A stretch of 64,000 nucleotides of DNA from Flavobacterium sp. LC2016-23. GTDB taxonomy: Bacteria > Bacteroidota > Bacteroidia > Flavobacteriales > Flavobacteriaceae. This document shows, piece by piece, positions 9,314 to 16,617 of this stretch (position 1 is the stretch's first letter; the number at the start of each line of letters is the position of its first letter). The position numbers were made by a program, and so were the translations under genes. The stretch is taken from assembly GCF_009674775.1 (NCBI RefSeq), contig NZ_WKKE01000006.1, forward strand, positions 124,001 to 188,000, read 5' to 3'. The notes under the pieces were generated by a model. The model was not told where the DNA came from. It did not search any database and worked only from the letters and a program-made list of their open reading frames with translations.

Positions 9314-9544
9314 TTAGATATGTTTTATTGTATAAATTAAAAATGTTATGACTCCTGTAAATAGAAAGAATACCATACAGCCACTATTCTGGTATCGTAC
9401 TCCGGATATACCGGTTTTGGTCGAATAGCCATTTTTGCTAAAAATTCCCATTTTTGTTCTTAAACTTGGAGAAATTCCGGATCTACTGATGTTTAATCCA
9501 AGTCCTCCTCCAAGTTTTACTCTTTTTTGAAATCGAAAGCCCAT
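9314..9544 (-). CDS. DUF4236-domain small protein
   Basis: The 76-aa protein has the DUF4236 pattern: GFRFQKRVKLGGGLGLNISRSG, then GISPSLRTKMGIFSKNGYS and GISGVRY, a compact Gly-rich beta domain. A single C-terminal membrane segment follows (CMVFFLFTGVITFLIYTI). The function of DUF4236 is unknown. The next gene starts 2 bases later. The 91 bases upstream separate it from the 52-aa secreted peptide gene, with no terminator seen, so it is probably read from the promoter at 9823-9872. Confidence 0.75.
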   Translation of the reverse strand: MGFRFQKRVKLGGGLGLNISRSGISPSLRTKMGIFSKNGYSTKTGISGVRYQNSGCMVFFLFTGVITFLIYTIKHI

Positions 9545-9635
9545 GATTTTTTAGGTTTAGTTAATTAAAGTTTTTTATTATACAGAAACTTCTTTTGACG
9601 TTTCCCGTTTTCATGTCAATCGAAGTCAGGAATAG

Positions 9636-9794
9636 TTATTTCCTCTTTTTATAGTGGTTATTAGTACTTGAATTTTTATACTTCCCACCTTTATGGGAAC
9701 TACCTTTTCCACTTTTATAATGACCACTTTGGGCTTCAACACTACCTCCTAAAACCAGGAAGAATAAACTAAACAAAACGACTAATTTTTTCAT
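9636..9794 (-). CDS. Small secreted Gly/Lys/His/Ser-rich peptide (52 aa)
   Basis: Too short for most gene callers, but well supported. ATG at 9794 begins KKLVVLFSLFFLVLGGSVEA, a clear signal peptide with cleavage near Ala-Gln, leaving about 30 residues, with SGHYKSGKGSSHKGGKYK and ending NNHYKKRK. The mature peptide is strongly basic with repeated HYK and SGK/KGG motifs. A promoter with the island's shared palindrome and a TAAGTTTG box ends 28 bases before the ATG. It may be the first gene of the run down to 6394. Confidence 0.7.
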   Translation of the reverse strand: MKKLVVLFSLFFLVLGGSVEAQSGHYKSGKGSSHKGGKYKNSSTNNHYKKRK

Positions 9795-9822
9795 AATTTT
9801 ATTTTTTAAATGATTAATTATC

Positions 9823-9872
9823 CAAACTTAAACCTATTTAAAACCAGTATTTTACGGAAAACCATAATCCGG
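9823..9872 (-). promoter_or_regulatory. Promoter with TTAYGG-N4-CCRTAA palindrome (copy 3 of 3)
   Basis: On the minus strand: CCG, two bases, the dyad TTATGGTTTTCCGTAA (9852-9867), 21 bases, and the -7 box TAAGTTTG (9823-9830). The 52-aa secreted peptide gene starts at 9794. The dyad is an upstream element at a fixed distance from the -7 box, as expected for an activator site. Confidence 0.7.
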
Positions 9873-9893
9873 ATTATTTTAATTTCCGGCCAT

Positions 9894-9917
9894 AAAAAAA
9901 GCCCCCGAAGGAGCTTG
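9894..9917 (-). terminator. Rho-independent terminator of the kinase/regulator operon
   Basis: On the minus strand AAGCTCC-TTCG-GGGGCTT followed by seven T, with a stable UUCG-type loop and one G-T pair. It lies 28 bases after the response regulator stop. Confidence 0.85.
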
Positions 9918-9945
9918 ATAGAGTAGTAACATTATGGTAATGAGA

Positions 9946-10614
9946 CTAAATAATCCCCATATCTTTTGTAATCGAAACCAAATGAATGGTATTATTGGCC
10001 TTAAAAAAGTCTTTGAGTTTTGAAAGCCTTTTTTCGATCGCACTTTTGCTGTTGGGCTTTACTTCCAGGCTTTTAAAAATTTCTATAATTTCATCTTGTG
10101 AAGTGCCTGATGCCAGGTGTTTTAGGATTTGAATGTCAACATCGTCCATTTCGAAATTATTTTTTTCCTGTAAGGCCGAAGCTACTTCAGGCGAAATAAA
10201 GGTCTGATCTGAAGTGGAGACCATATGGATGGCTTTTTTTAGTTCTTCGATACTGTTAAGCCCTTTCAGCACAAAGGCATCAATTCCTGAATTGTCGAAA
10301 AGGGATTTAATACGATAGCTTTTATCTTCGACGGAAAAAGCGATAATTTTAATATCCGGCTGTAAATCTCGTACTTTCTGAATCAATTCGTCACCGTCTT
10401 TAATTTTCACCTCGCGATGCCCTGTTTTGAATGACAGATCACTAATGAGCAGATCATAGGGTTCATTTTGATTAATGGCGGCGCGCATTTTCAGAAATGC
10501 TTCATCGCAATATTTGGAGTGTTGAAAATTTACAATATTTAAATCTTTTAAGACTTGTTCAATTCCTAAACTGATGGCATCAACGTCTTCGGCTACAATT
10601 ACTTTTTTAAACAT
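9946..10614 (-). CDS. Response regulator, receiver plus LuxR-like HTH
   Basis: The 222-aa protein has a receiver domain at 3-130 with the acidic pocket (AED at 8-10), phospho-acceptor Asp59 in YDLLISDL, and the conserved Lys in FVLKG. The C-terminal part (about 155-210: ILKHLASGTSQDEIIEIF then KSAIEKRLSKLKDFF) is a helix-turn-helix of LuxR/NarL type. Its gene starts 6 bases after the TPR kinase stop, so the two form a pair. It is the best candidate to bind the TTACGG-N4-CCGTAA palindromes found only in this part of the window. Confidence 0.85.
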   Translation of the reverse strand: MFKKVIVAEDVDAISLGIEQVLKDLNIVNFQHSKYCDEAFLKMRAAINQNEPYDLLISDLSFKTGHREVKIKDGDELIQKVRDLQPDIKIIAFSVEDKSYRIKSLFDNSGIDAFVLKGLNSIEELKKAIHMVSTSDQTFISPEVASALQEKNNFEMDDVDIQILKHLASGTSQDEIIEIFKSLEVKPNSKSAIEKRLSKLKDFFKANNTIHLVSITKDMGII

Positions 10615-10620
10615 ATAGAG

Positions 10621-12345
10621 TTATTTAGGCATAGTTATTTTTACTTTGAAACCTTTCCCTGGTTCTGTATCAAAAATAATAGATCCTTTCATGGCCAGAA
10701 TACGGTTTTCCATATTCTGAAGACCATTTTTAATAATTTTATTTTTTTCGGCTCCTTTTCCGTTGTCGCTGTAATTAATCAGGATAGAATTGTCCGAAGT
10801 GTCAAACTTTACGACCACAACAGAAGCACCGCTGTGTTTTTTCATATTGACCATTAATTCCTGTAAAACCCTGTAGATGGCTACCTTTTTTAAGTCGTCA
10901 ACATCCTCCCAATTGGCATTTTCGATGCTGGTAATAATTACGTTGGTACCTTCAGTATTAGTAGTACGTTCAATATTATAGGTAGAAAGCATTTCTTTCA
11001 AATTTACAGCATAATTGAGTTTAGTATCAATGGTATTGTTTTCCCTCGAAATTCTGCGAACCCGTGCATAAATATGATCCAGTTTCTGAATCAGTGTTTC
11101 TTTATTTTCCGTATCTAAGGATTGTGTCTGCGTAAATGTCATTGCATTAAAAACATCATTGGCCAGTTCATCGTGAATATCTTTGGCAATTCTGGTTTCG
11201 GTGTCGTAGGCTGTTTTTATTTTTTCAATCCGATTTCGCTTTCTGAGATAAAGAACAAAAAAGAAAAGTGCCAAAATGCCAATTATAAAAAAGATACGTT
11301 GGTATTTTACTTTCTGCAGCGATAATAAGTTTTCAGCCCGTTCTAATTTCAGTTTCTGATTCTCTTCTTTTTCCTTTTTGGAATCGTACTTAATCTTGGC
11401 AAATTTGTTTTTGAAATTGTTTCGGATTTTGATGATGCTATCGTTTATAACAATGTATTTTTGAGCATACTGAGTACCCGAACCATTCGAAATTAAAAAA
11501 GACAATGCTTTCAGCCGTTCATCAACACTATTGAATTTGGTGGCAAGTTCATAGGCCATCTGTGCATTTTGATTTGATTTTGCAAGATTAGTTCGGGAAT
11601 AATATTCGGCTAAATGGAGGTAGCTTTCAATGCTTCCGTACGGATCTTCAATCTGTTTTCTTAAGGCAAGGCTTTCCTTCATAAACGCAAGCCCTTTGTC
11701 CTCCATTCCATTTTTAAAATAAGCGAAACCCAGATTGTCCAGTACCCTGGCTTTACTTTTGTGGATTTCGGGCGATCTTTTATCTGCTATTTTATCGCTT
11801 AAAATATTGCTCTTTACTATGGATTCTAAAATAGCTATCGCCTCAGGATATTTTTTTTGTTTGATATAGACAACGGCAATATTATTTAAAGGCGCTTGTT
11901 TTGATAGTGTATCTTTTGAATCTTTAATGGCTTTCTTATAATAAAGTATGGCATCATCGTATAAGGAAAGTTCCTTATCTGCAATACCAAAAAAATTATT
12001 GATCGCTACTCCGTAGTTGTTGTCATTTTTAAGGTAGGGCAGTGATTCGGTTAAGGTTTCCTTGCTGCCATAATAATCGCCGTTTATTTGCTGGATATAT
12101 GCCATCTGCATCAAATTGTAGACAATATTGGCGCTATCCTTATAGGTTTCAAATGTTATTTTTGATTTATTAAAGTAATAGAAGGCACTATTAAAGTTGC
12201 TTTTTTGTAAATTAGAAAAACCCTTCTCCTGAAGTATTTTGGCTTCTTTGGTGAAGCGGGTAGGATCAATCGGTGTAGTGCTATGCTCATTGCAGGAAAG
12301 CAAAAAGAGAGAAACGAATAAATACAAAAACGGGGACCGTAGCAT
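10621..12345 (-). CDS. TPR-repeat sensor histidine kinase (lipoprotein-type N-terminus)
   Basis: The 574-aa protein begins with a lipoprotein-like signal (LYLFVSLFLLSC, Cys19). Several TPR repeats follow over about 30-280 (GFSNLQKSNFNSAFYYFNKS, NIAVVYIKQKKYPEAI, NLGFAYFKNGMEDKGLAFM), then a coiled coil (305-345), one membrane helix (351-367), a HisKA_3-type phosphorylation site (AKDIHDELAND, His391) and an HATPase domain with NMKKH, SDNGKG and GLQNMENR motifs. The sensor half is periplasmic and the kinase cytoplasmic. It is the partner of the regulator 6 bases downstream. The signal sensed is unknown. Confidence 0.85.
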   Translation of the reverse strand: MLRSPFLYLFVSLFLLSCNEHSTTPIDPTRFTKEAKILQEKGFSNLQKSNFNSAFYYFNKSKITFETYKDSANIVYNLMQMAYIQQINGDYYGSKETLTESLPYLKNDNNYGVAINNFFGIADKELSLYDDAILYYKKAIKDSKDTLSKQAPLNNIAVVYIKQKKYPEAIAILESIVKSNILSDKIADKRSPEIHKSKARVLDNLGFAYFKNGMEDKGLAFMKESLALRKQIEDPYGSIESYLHLAEYYSRTNLAKSNQNAQMAYELATKFNSVDERLKALSFLISNGSGTQYAQKYIVINDSIIKIRNNFKNKFAKIKYDSKKEKEENQKLKLERAENLLSLQKVKYQRIFFIIGILALFFFVLYLRKRNRIEKIKTAYDTETRIAKDIHDELANDVFNAMTFTQTQSLDTENKETLIQKLDHIYARVRRISRENNTIDTKLNYAVNLKEMLSTYNIERTTNTEGTNVIITSIENANWEDVDDLKKVAIYRVLQELMVNMKKHSGASVVVVKFDTSDNSILINYSDNGKGAEKNKIIKNGLQNMENRILAMKGSIIFDTEPGKGFKVKITMPK

Positions 12346-12404
12346 GATAGTTACTTTCCCCGAATTTACTAATTAATACTAAAAATAGTACCTAAAATAA
12401 AATA

Positions 12405-12584
12405 TTATTTTGGTGGCGGTAAAACAATTACCGGCTGGTCACCAGGTCCATCAGCATAAGACGGTACAGGATTAATTTTCTTTTGAACCTCTTTTGTGGC
12501 CGGAGTATCTAATTCATCTGCTGTGCAGGAAAATAATGTAGTTGTCAATAATGCAAACGCTCCCAATATCATTAATTTTTTCAT
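12405..12584 (-). CDS. Small lipoprotein with Pro-rich tail
   Basis: I place the start at the second Met (12584), because KKLMILGAFALLTTTLFSC is a normal lipoprotein signal and the eight codons before it would spoil it. The product is 59 aa. The mature part is short, with SYADGPGDQPVIVLPPPK at the end. It sits 59 bases before the TPR kinase on the same strand with no terminator between, so it may be the first gene of that operon, possibly a periplasmic partner of the kinase (inference). Confidence 0.6.
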   Translation of the reverse strand: MKKLMILGAFALLTTTLFSCTADELDTPATKEVQKKINPVPSYADGPGDQPVIVLPPPK

Positions 12585-12604
12585 GATTATAAAGTTTAAA
12601 AATG

Positions 12605-12740
12605 ACATAGGTATGGCCGTCCGGATTCTGTCCGGAGCTTGTAAACAATACCTATGAGGTGGGAAGTGAAGTGCGTAGAACTATAAGATTTTCATCTATA
12701 CTTCCCGGGATAAACTCCGTCTTACGGTTTTCCGCACTTG
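12605..12740. other. Intergenic region with three inverted-repeat pairs
   Basis: The 334-base space between 12584 and 12919 holds CATAGGTAT / ATACCTATG, GGGAAGT / ACTTCCC and AAGTGCG / CGCACTT, plus two direct TCCGGA copies. They could form the folded leader of the minus-strand lipoprotein transcript. The right edge overlaps the palindromic promoter that faces the plus-strand gene. Confidence 0.4.
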
Positions 12741-12766
12741 TTAATTGAACTAGTTTTGTACATTTG
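12717..12766 (+). promoter_or_regulatory. Promoter with TTAYGG-N4-CCRTAA palindrome (copy 1 of 3)
   Basis: On the plus strand: CCG, two bases, the dyad TTACGGTTTTCCGCAC (12722-12737), 21 bases, -7 box TACATTTG (12759-12766). Orientation points to the gene at 12919, leaving a leader of roughly 145 bases that contains a 28-codon ATG frame (12805-12891) of doubtful meaning and several TTCCTGAG/AATTCC repeats. Confidence 0.7.
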
Positions 12767-12918
12767 TTTTTGACCTGCAGATCAAAACGTTAACTAATTT
12801 TGTTATGGCAAAGATGCGACGCTTACAACCCTGCATTGACAAGGAATTCCCGGAATTCCTGCTGTTTCCTGAGTTTCCTAATTGTTCCTGAGAATTCCTA
12901 AAAAATCCTGAATGCCTT

Positions 12919-13854
12919 ATGCAAAAAATTACTTTTGAAGATTATAAAAATGCTGTGAGAGCAAAATTTGAGATTGAAAGAGAAGGCGTATATTTTAATT
13001 TTTTGACGCCTCCATCACAAGCCAATCTTAGAAATTTATGTTGGGAAAGATTTAAGTCAAACAGTAATAAAGATGATTTAAGTACTTTCTCTTCTTTCTT
13101 TGAATTTGAATTTGATCCCGAAAAGAAGAATCATTTTAGGGAGCAAACAGATCGATTTAGACCGATCGGCAGTTTCTTAAGAGGAGAAAAAGATCCGGCT
13201 AACCGATTTGCTGTAGAATTGGCAGCAGTTTTAGTTGATTTTCAACCGCGACCTTTTAGAAAATATAAAGAAAGAGGTATAGTGACAGTAGAAAATCCAA
13301 TTGACAGCCCTAAAATTCCTTTTGCATTTGCAATAAAAGAAGAAAATAATGAAGAAAAAGACGAAAGGGAAGAAGGTGAAAGAAAAAATAAATTTGAAAA
13401 TGCATTGATCGCTACTAGTCGATTTAATTATATCGAAAATTTAAGAGCCAGGTTTTCAGACAACTTCAAAAAGAAAGTAAAGTTTATTACAATAGGAGTT
13501 TTAGTTGTTTTTGGCTTGGGATTTATCATAAGCCGTTATGCTTTTCCAAAAAAACAATGTATGCAATGGTCTAATGATCATTATGAAAAAGTAGATTGTG
13601 ATTTAAGTGCAAACGGATTAATCCCTTTTACAATTGAACCATTTGATGAGATCAAGTTTGAACTAAAAAAAATTAAGGTGTGTGATACTACTACTTGTTT
13701 TAAAAATGGAAAACCAATTATCTGGTATGCCAAGACAGGTGATGCAGCAGATTTTTTTAATACCCACGGTATACATCCTGAAAATGAGAAAGCATTAAGA
13801 CCCGTTACACAATATATCTTTAACAAATACAAAAAACCATGCGGTTCAAAATAA
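12919..13854 (+). CDS. Membrane-anchored protein of unknown function
   Basis: The 311-aa product has a charged cytoplasmic N-terminal domain (1-185; FEDYKNAVRAKFEIEREG, SFLRGEKDPANRFAVELAAV), one membrane helix at about 191-210 (FITIGVLVVFGLGFIISRYA) and an outer C-terminal domain of about 100 aa with Cys at CDTTTCF and a GHIP-like HGIHPENEKALRPVTQYI segment. I do not recognise the family. It is controlled by the plus-facing copy of the island's shared promoter, so it probably belongs to the same response as the genes at 5159-9794. Confidence 0.65.
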   Translation: MQKITFEDYKNAVRAKFEIEREGVYFNFLTPPSQANLRNLCWERFKSNSNKDDLSTFSSFFEFEFDPEKKNHFREQTDRFRPIGSFLRGEKDPANRFAVELAAVLVDFQPRPFRKYKERGIVTVENPIDSPKIPFAFAIKEENNEEKDEREEGERKNKFENALIATSRFNYIENLRARFSDNFKKKVKFITIGVLVVFGLGFIISRYAFPKKQCMQWSNDHYEKVDCDLSANGLIPFTIEPFDEIKFELKKIKVCDTTTCFKNGKPIIWYAKTGDAADFFNTHGIHPENEKALRPVTQYIFNKYKKPCGSK

Positions 13855-13905
13855 AAAAAGCGGATATACCAAATAAGTATATCCGCTTTTTTTTCGCCAA
13901 TCTAA
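13820..13905 (+). repeat. 86-bp direct repeat, left copy (gene end plus terminator)
   Basis: Covers the last 35 bases of the 311-aa gene, its stop codon and its terminator (stem AAAGCGGATATAC / GTATATCCGCTTT then T8). The same 86 bases recur at 14054-14139 with one substitution in the T-run. The repeat therefore copied a gene end and its terminator. Confidence 0.9.
13854..13894 (+). terminator. Rho-independent terminator of the 311-aa gene
   Basis: A stem of at least 14 bp around AAGCGGATATAC, loop CAAATAA, then eight T. It begins at the stop codon. A second copy stands at 14088-14128 inside the right repeat, behind no gene. Confidence 0.85.
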
Positions 13906-13936
13906 ACCCGACAGGTTTTTAAAACCTGTCGGGTTT
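13904..13936. repeat. Perfect 16-bp-arm palindrome
   Basis: AAACCCGACAGGTTTT and its exact complement are separated by one base. This ACCCGACAGGTTTT hairpin is a common scattered intergenic repeat in flavobacterial genomes (from memory), and here it sits inside the duplicated zone. Confidence 0.7.
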
Positions 13937-13991
13937 GTCGTACTGTGTACTGTTATATTTTAAAATTGTTTTATATATAAAGAATCAGATT

Positions 13992-14054
13992 CTATTCATA
14001 ATTCACGACCGCTATAGTAATGTTATCCCATAATGTTCTGCTGCCTCCTAAGCT
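13992..14054 (-). pseudogene. C-terminal remnant of a PP2C-type protein phosphatase
   Basis: Minus-strand codons 14054-13992 read SLGGSRTLWDNITIAVVNYE and a stop. The S-x-DNIT-x-VVV pattern is the last conserved motif of PP2C/SpoIIE-type Ser/Thr phosphatases, where the Asp binds metal. Nothing of the rest remains: the fragment is cut at the start of the right copy of the 86-bp repeat. A lost phosphatase gene here would fit the vWA/TerB-type surroundings. Confidence 0.65.
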
Positions 14055-14139
14055 TAACAAATACAAAAAACCATGCGGTTCAAAATAAAAAAAGCGGATA
14101 TACCAAATAAGTATATCCGCTTTTTTATCGCCAATCTAA
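14054..14139 (+). repeat. 86-bp direct repeat, right copy
   Basis: Duplicate of 13820-13905, offset by 234 bases, one mismatch (T to A in the T-run). It contains the orphan end of the 311-aa gene and a second terminator. The near-identity means the duplication is recent or maintained by recombination. Confidence 0.9.
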
Positions 14140-14189
14140 TTATTTCAAAAAAAATTAGTGAAAATTAGTGCCATTCGTGGCAAACTTTT

Positions 14190-15038
14190 TTACCCCACAA
14201 TCTCCCCGCCATTTATATGAATAAACTGCCCCGTGATATAACTGCTGTCTTCGCACGCCAGAAAAACATAGGCAGGTGCGACTTCAGACGGCTGTCCGGC
14301 TCTGCCCATCAGATTGTCTTTTCCGAATTCGGAAATTTTATCAAAACTGGCTACAATTAATGGTGTCCAGATAGGGCCGGGCGCGACGCCGTTGACCCGT
14401 ATTTTTTTGGGAGCCAGCATAGTCGACAGTGATCTTGTAAAACTTACAATGGCACCTTTTGTACTGGCATAATCTACCAGATGCTCACTGCCGCGGTAAG
14501 CCGTCACGGAACTTGTATTGATAATCGTATCTCCTTCTTTTAAGAAAGGCAAAGCGGCCTTGGTAATGTAGAAGTACGGATAAATATTAGTCTCGAATGT
14601 TTTCTGAAGCTGGGCAGGCGTAATTTTTTCAAGTTCGGTCTGTGGAAACTGCACCGCGGCATTGTTGACAATAATATTGATTTTTTTAAACAGTGTCTGA
14701 CATTTTTTAATAGCCGATTTACAAAACTTCTCGTCTTTTAAGTCACCACTGATAATCAGACATTGCTGTCCTTCTTTTTCAACAAGTGCTTTGGTTTCAA
14801 GAGCATCTTTATCTTCCTTCAGATATACAATCGCAATATTAGCTCCTTCACGTGCAAAATGTACGGCAACACTTCGCCCAATTCCACTGTCACCGCCTGT
14901 GATAAAGGCAGTTTTCCCTAACAGCTTTCCGCTGCCGGTGTAGTTCTCCCGAATAATTTCAGGTTGTGGATTCATTTGATATTCATTACCGGGAAGCTCT
15001 TGTTTTTGCTCTGGAAATTTCTTTGGCTTTTTTTCCAT
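14190..15038 (-). CDS. SDR-family NAD(P)-dependent oxidoreductase
   Basis: The 282-aa protein belongs to the stress-type short-chain dehydrogenases that carry an N-terminal extension (KKFPEQKQELPGNEYQMNPQPE). The Rossmann motif is GGDSGIGR (about 49-56), then NNAAVQFP, the catalytic Ser in INTSSVTAY and the YASTK motif (Tyr-x-x-x-Lys), followed by NGVAPGPIWTPL. All catalytic residues are intact. The physiological substrate is unknown; relatives are induced by general stress. Confidence 0.9.
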   Translation of the reverse strand: MEKKPKKFPEQKQELPGNEYQMNPQPEIIRENYTGSGKLLGKTAFITGGDSGIGRSVAVHFAREGANIAIVYLKEDKDALETKALVEKEGQQCLIISGDLKDEKFCKSAIKKCQTLFKKINIIVNNAAVQFPQTELEKITPAQLQKTFETNIYPYFYITKAALPFLKEGDTIINTSSVTAYRGSEHLVDYASTKGAIVSFTRSLSTMLAPKKIRVNGVAPGPIWTPLIVASFDKISEFGKDNLMGRAGQPSEVAPAYVFLACEDSSYITGQFIHINGGEIVG

Positions 15039-15289
15039 GATCCATCATTTTTGAGTTAGTAATTTTTATCTAAAGTATCCGATTTCTGAAAAAACAGTTA
15101 ACCTGAAAAAATCAAAAAGTAACGCGATAAGTTCTTTTAAGTAATTGATAAATAGGGATTTTGTAAAATTATAAGGAGAGGATATAAGTCTGATAATAGC
15201 GATCCGAATTACTTTTGAGTACGAGAGTAGAACTTAGATTTTATCTTATTGGAAGAGAATACGACTTACTAATTTTAATGGAATAAATA

Positions 15290-15658
15290 ATGATACATCA
15301 AATTGATACCACAGACAATATAGTTGCTTTTCGCGCATTAGCCGAAGTAACCAAAGAAGATTTTCAGACTGTAGTAGTGCCTGCCGTGGAAAAATTAATA
15401 AATCAGACTAATGAAATTAATTTTTTACTGGTGTTGGATACGGACATTCAGAATTTTACGGCGGGAGCATGGCTTCAGGATGCCATGTTGGGAATTAAAC
15501 ATTTAGGAAAATGGAACAGAGCAGCCATTGTTTCAGATTCGGAAGAAATTATTTCTTTTACCAATGGCTTTAGTTATGTGGTTCCCGGGGAATTTCGCGG
15601 TTTCAGGAAAGCAGCTTTTAATAAAGCCTTAAATTGGGTGGAAGGAAATATCAATTAA
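15290..15658 (+). CDS. SpoIIAA/STAS-like protein
   Basis: The 122-aa protein matches the SpoIIAA-like family (formerly DUF3478): IVAFRALAEVTKEDFQTVVV, then INFLLVLDTDIQNFTAGAWLQD and HLGKWNRAAIVSDSEEI. These are stand-alone STAS-fold proteins, often membrane- or lipid-associated. It ends 35 bases before a bidirectional terminator. Neighbouring genes are small stress-type genes. Confidence 0.8.
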   Translation: MIHQIDTTDNIVAFRALAEVTKEDFQTVVVPAVEKLINQTNEINFLLVLDTDIQNFTAGAWLQDAMLGIKHLGKWNRAAIVSDSEEIISFTNGFSYVVPGEFRGFRKAAFNKALNWVEGNIN

Positions 15659-15693
15659 TCGTTCAATTTGCTTTTCGGTCACAATAAAGCAAT

Positions 15694-15724
15694 AAAAAAG
15701 CACTTCTGGAGGAAGTGCTTTTTT
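15694..15724. terminator. Bidirectional terminator
   Basis: AAAAAAGCACTTC / GAAGTGCTTTTTT hairpin with a 5-base loop. The A-run and T-run on the two sides let it end both the SpoIIAA-like gene (plus) and the 91-aa gene (minus). Confidence 0.85.
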
Positions 15725-15727
15725 GAT

Positions 15728-16003
15728 TTAATGCTCATAGTAATTTCCGGTAATATCTGTACTTTTATTTACATTTTCCAGTTTTTTTGACTTCATTTTT
15801 TTATAGACAGCTGATGTAAGCAAGGGGATAGCAAGGCCGGCTACAAAAGCGCCTGTTTTGGCATGTCCGGTTTTTTTTAGCGCAGCACCAATTAAAATTG
15901 AACCTACTCCGGCCAAAACCAATTGTTTTGCAGAAATTTTGGAGGTATTTTGCTCTAATTCTGCTGTATTTCCAAGTAGTAACGGATTAATGAAATTTGA
16001 CAT
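15728..16003 (-). CDS. Small membrane protein
   Basis: The 91-aa product has two hydrophobic stretches (LVLAGVGSILIGAAL, about 28-42, and AGAFVAGLAIPLLTSAVY, about 50-67) and a Lys-rich tail. It looks like the short stress-induced membrane proteins common beside SDR and STAS genes in flavobacteria. No family is assigned. Confidence 0.6.
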   Translation of the reverse strand: MSNFINPLLLGNTAELEQNTSKISAKQLVLAGVGSILIGAALKKTGHAKTGAFVAGLAIPLLTSAVYKKMKSKKLENVNKSTDITGNYYEH

Positions 16004-16125
16004 ATTTTTTTAATTTTTGGATTAAACATTTTTTAAAATCTGAAAATCAATTCAGATTCAGTTTTAACTGTAAAAGTATAGTGATTATTGTGTTTCATAC
16101 TCTTCAGTAAATTTTCTTTTTGGTA

Positions 16126-16314
16126 CTACTTTTTAGTATCAAATTTTTGCTTCAAATCTTTCACTTTATCTGAAGGAATACGATTTGGACTATCATCTAT
16201 AAATTCTTCAACAGACTCCGTTTTACTGGTACTTTGTTTGCGTTTGTGAAGATTTTCTACTGTGTCTTTTTCCGGACAATTATCATTATCAGGATCATAA
16301 TTCTTTTCTGTCAT
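16126..16314 (-). CDS. Small hydrophilic protein of unknown function
   Basis: The 62-aa product is all polar and charged (DPDNDNCPEKDTVENLHKRK, then SDKVKDLKQKFDTKK), probably disordered. The frame is open and ATG-started, and neighbours of this kind are usual in stress clusters, but no homologous motif is visible. Confidence 0.45.
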   Translation of the reverse strand: MTEKNYDPDNDNCPEKDTVENLHKRKQSTSKTESVEEFIDDSPNRIPSDKVKDLKQKFDTKK

Positions 16315-16546
16315 GACTTTTAGATTTATAAATTGGCATCAATTGTTTTATGTATCAAAATTAAGGCCATAAGGACATTTTTTATTATAGAATTAAATTT
16401 TCTGATTATATAATTTAGCCGTAACAGCCTTATTTCCTCCAATTTCGTATATAAATTCAGATTAAAATTACAATGATAATTATGTAATTTTTCAAAACGA
16501 TCCTGTAAAAAAATATTTCCTAAAATTTAGAATCTTTGTTTCATAC

Positions 16547-16575
16547 TATTGCAGTATAAAATAAATGCTGCAATA
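16547..16575. promoter_or_regulatory. Dyad before the receiver gene
   Basis: TATTGCAG and its complement CTGCAATA are separated by 13 bases and lie 43 bases before the receiver-only gene. It may be an operator or a 5' UTR hairpin. The rest of 16315-16617 is AT-rich and shows nothing else. Confidence 0.35.
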
Positions 16576-16617
16576 CTGATGTTCGATGCTCTTATTTATA
16601 ACCTAAAATAGACTATT

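Noticed and set aside
12805-12891. 28-codon plus-strand frame in the leader before the 311-aa gene
   Set aside because: Its second half follows the TTCC-rich repeats and looks non-coding. A leader-peptide role cannot be supported.
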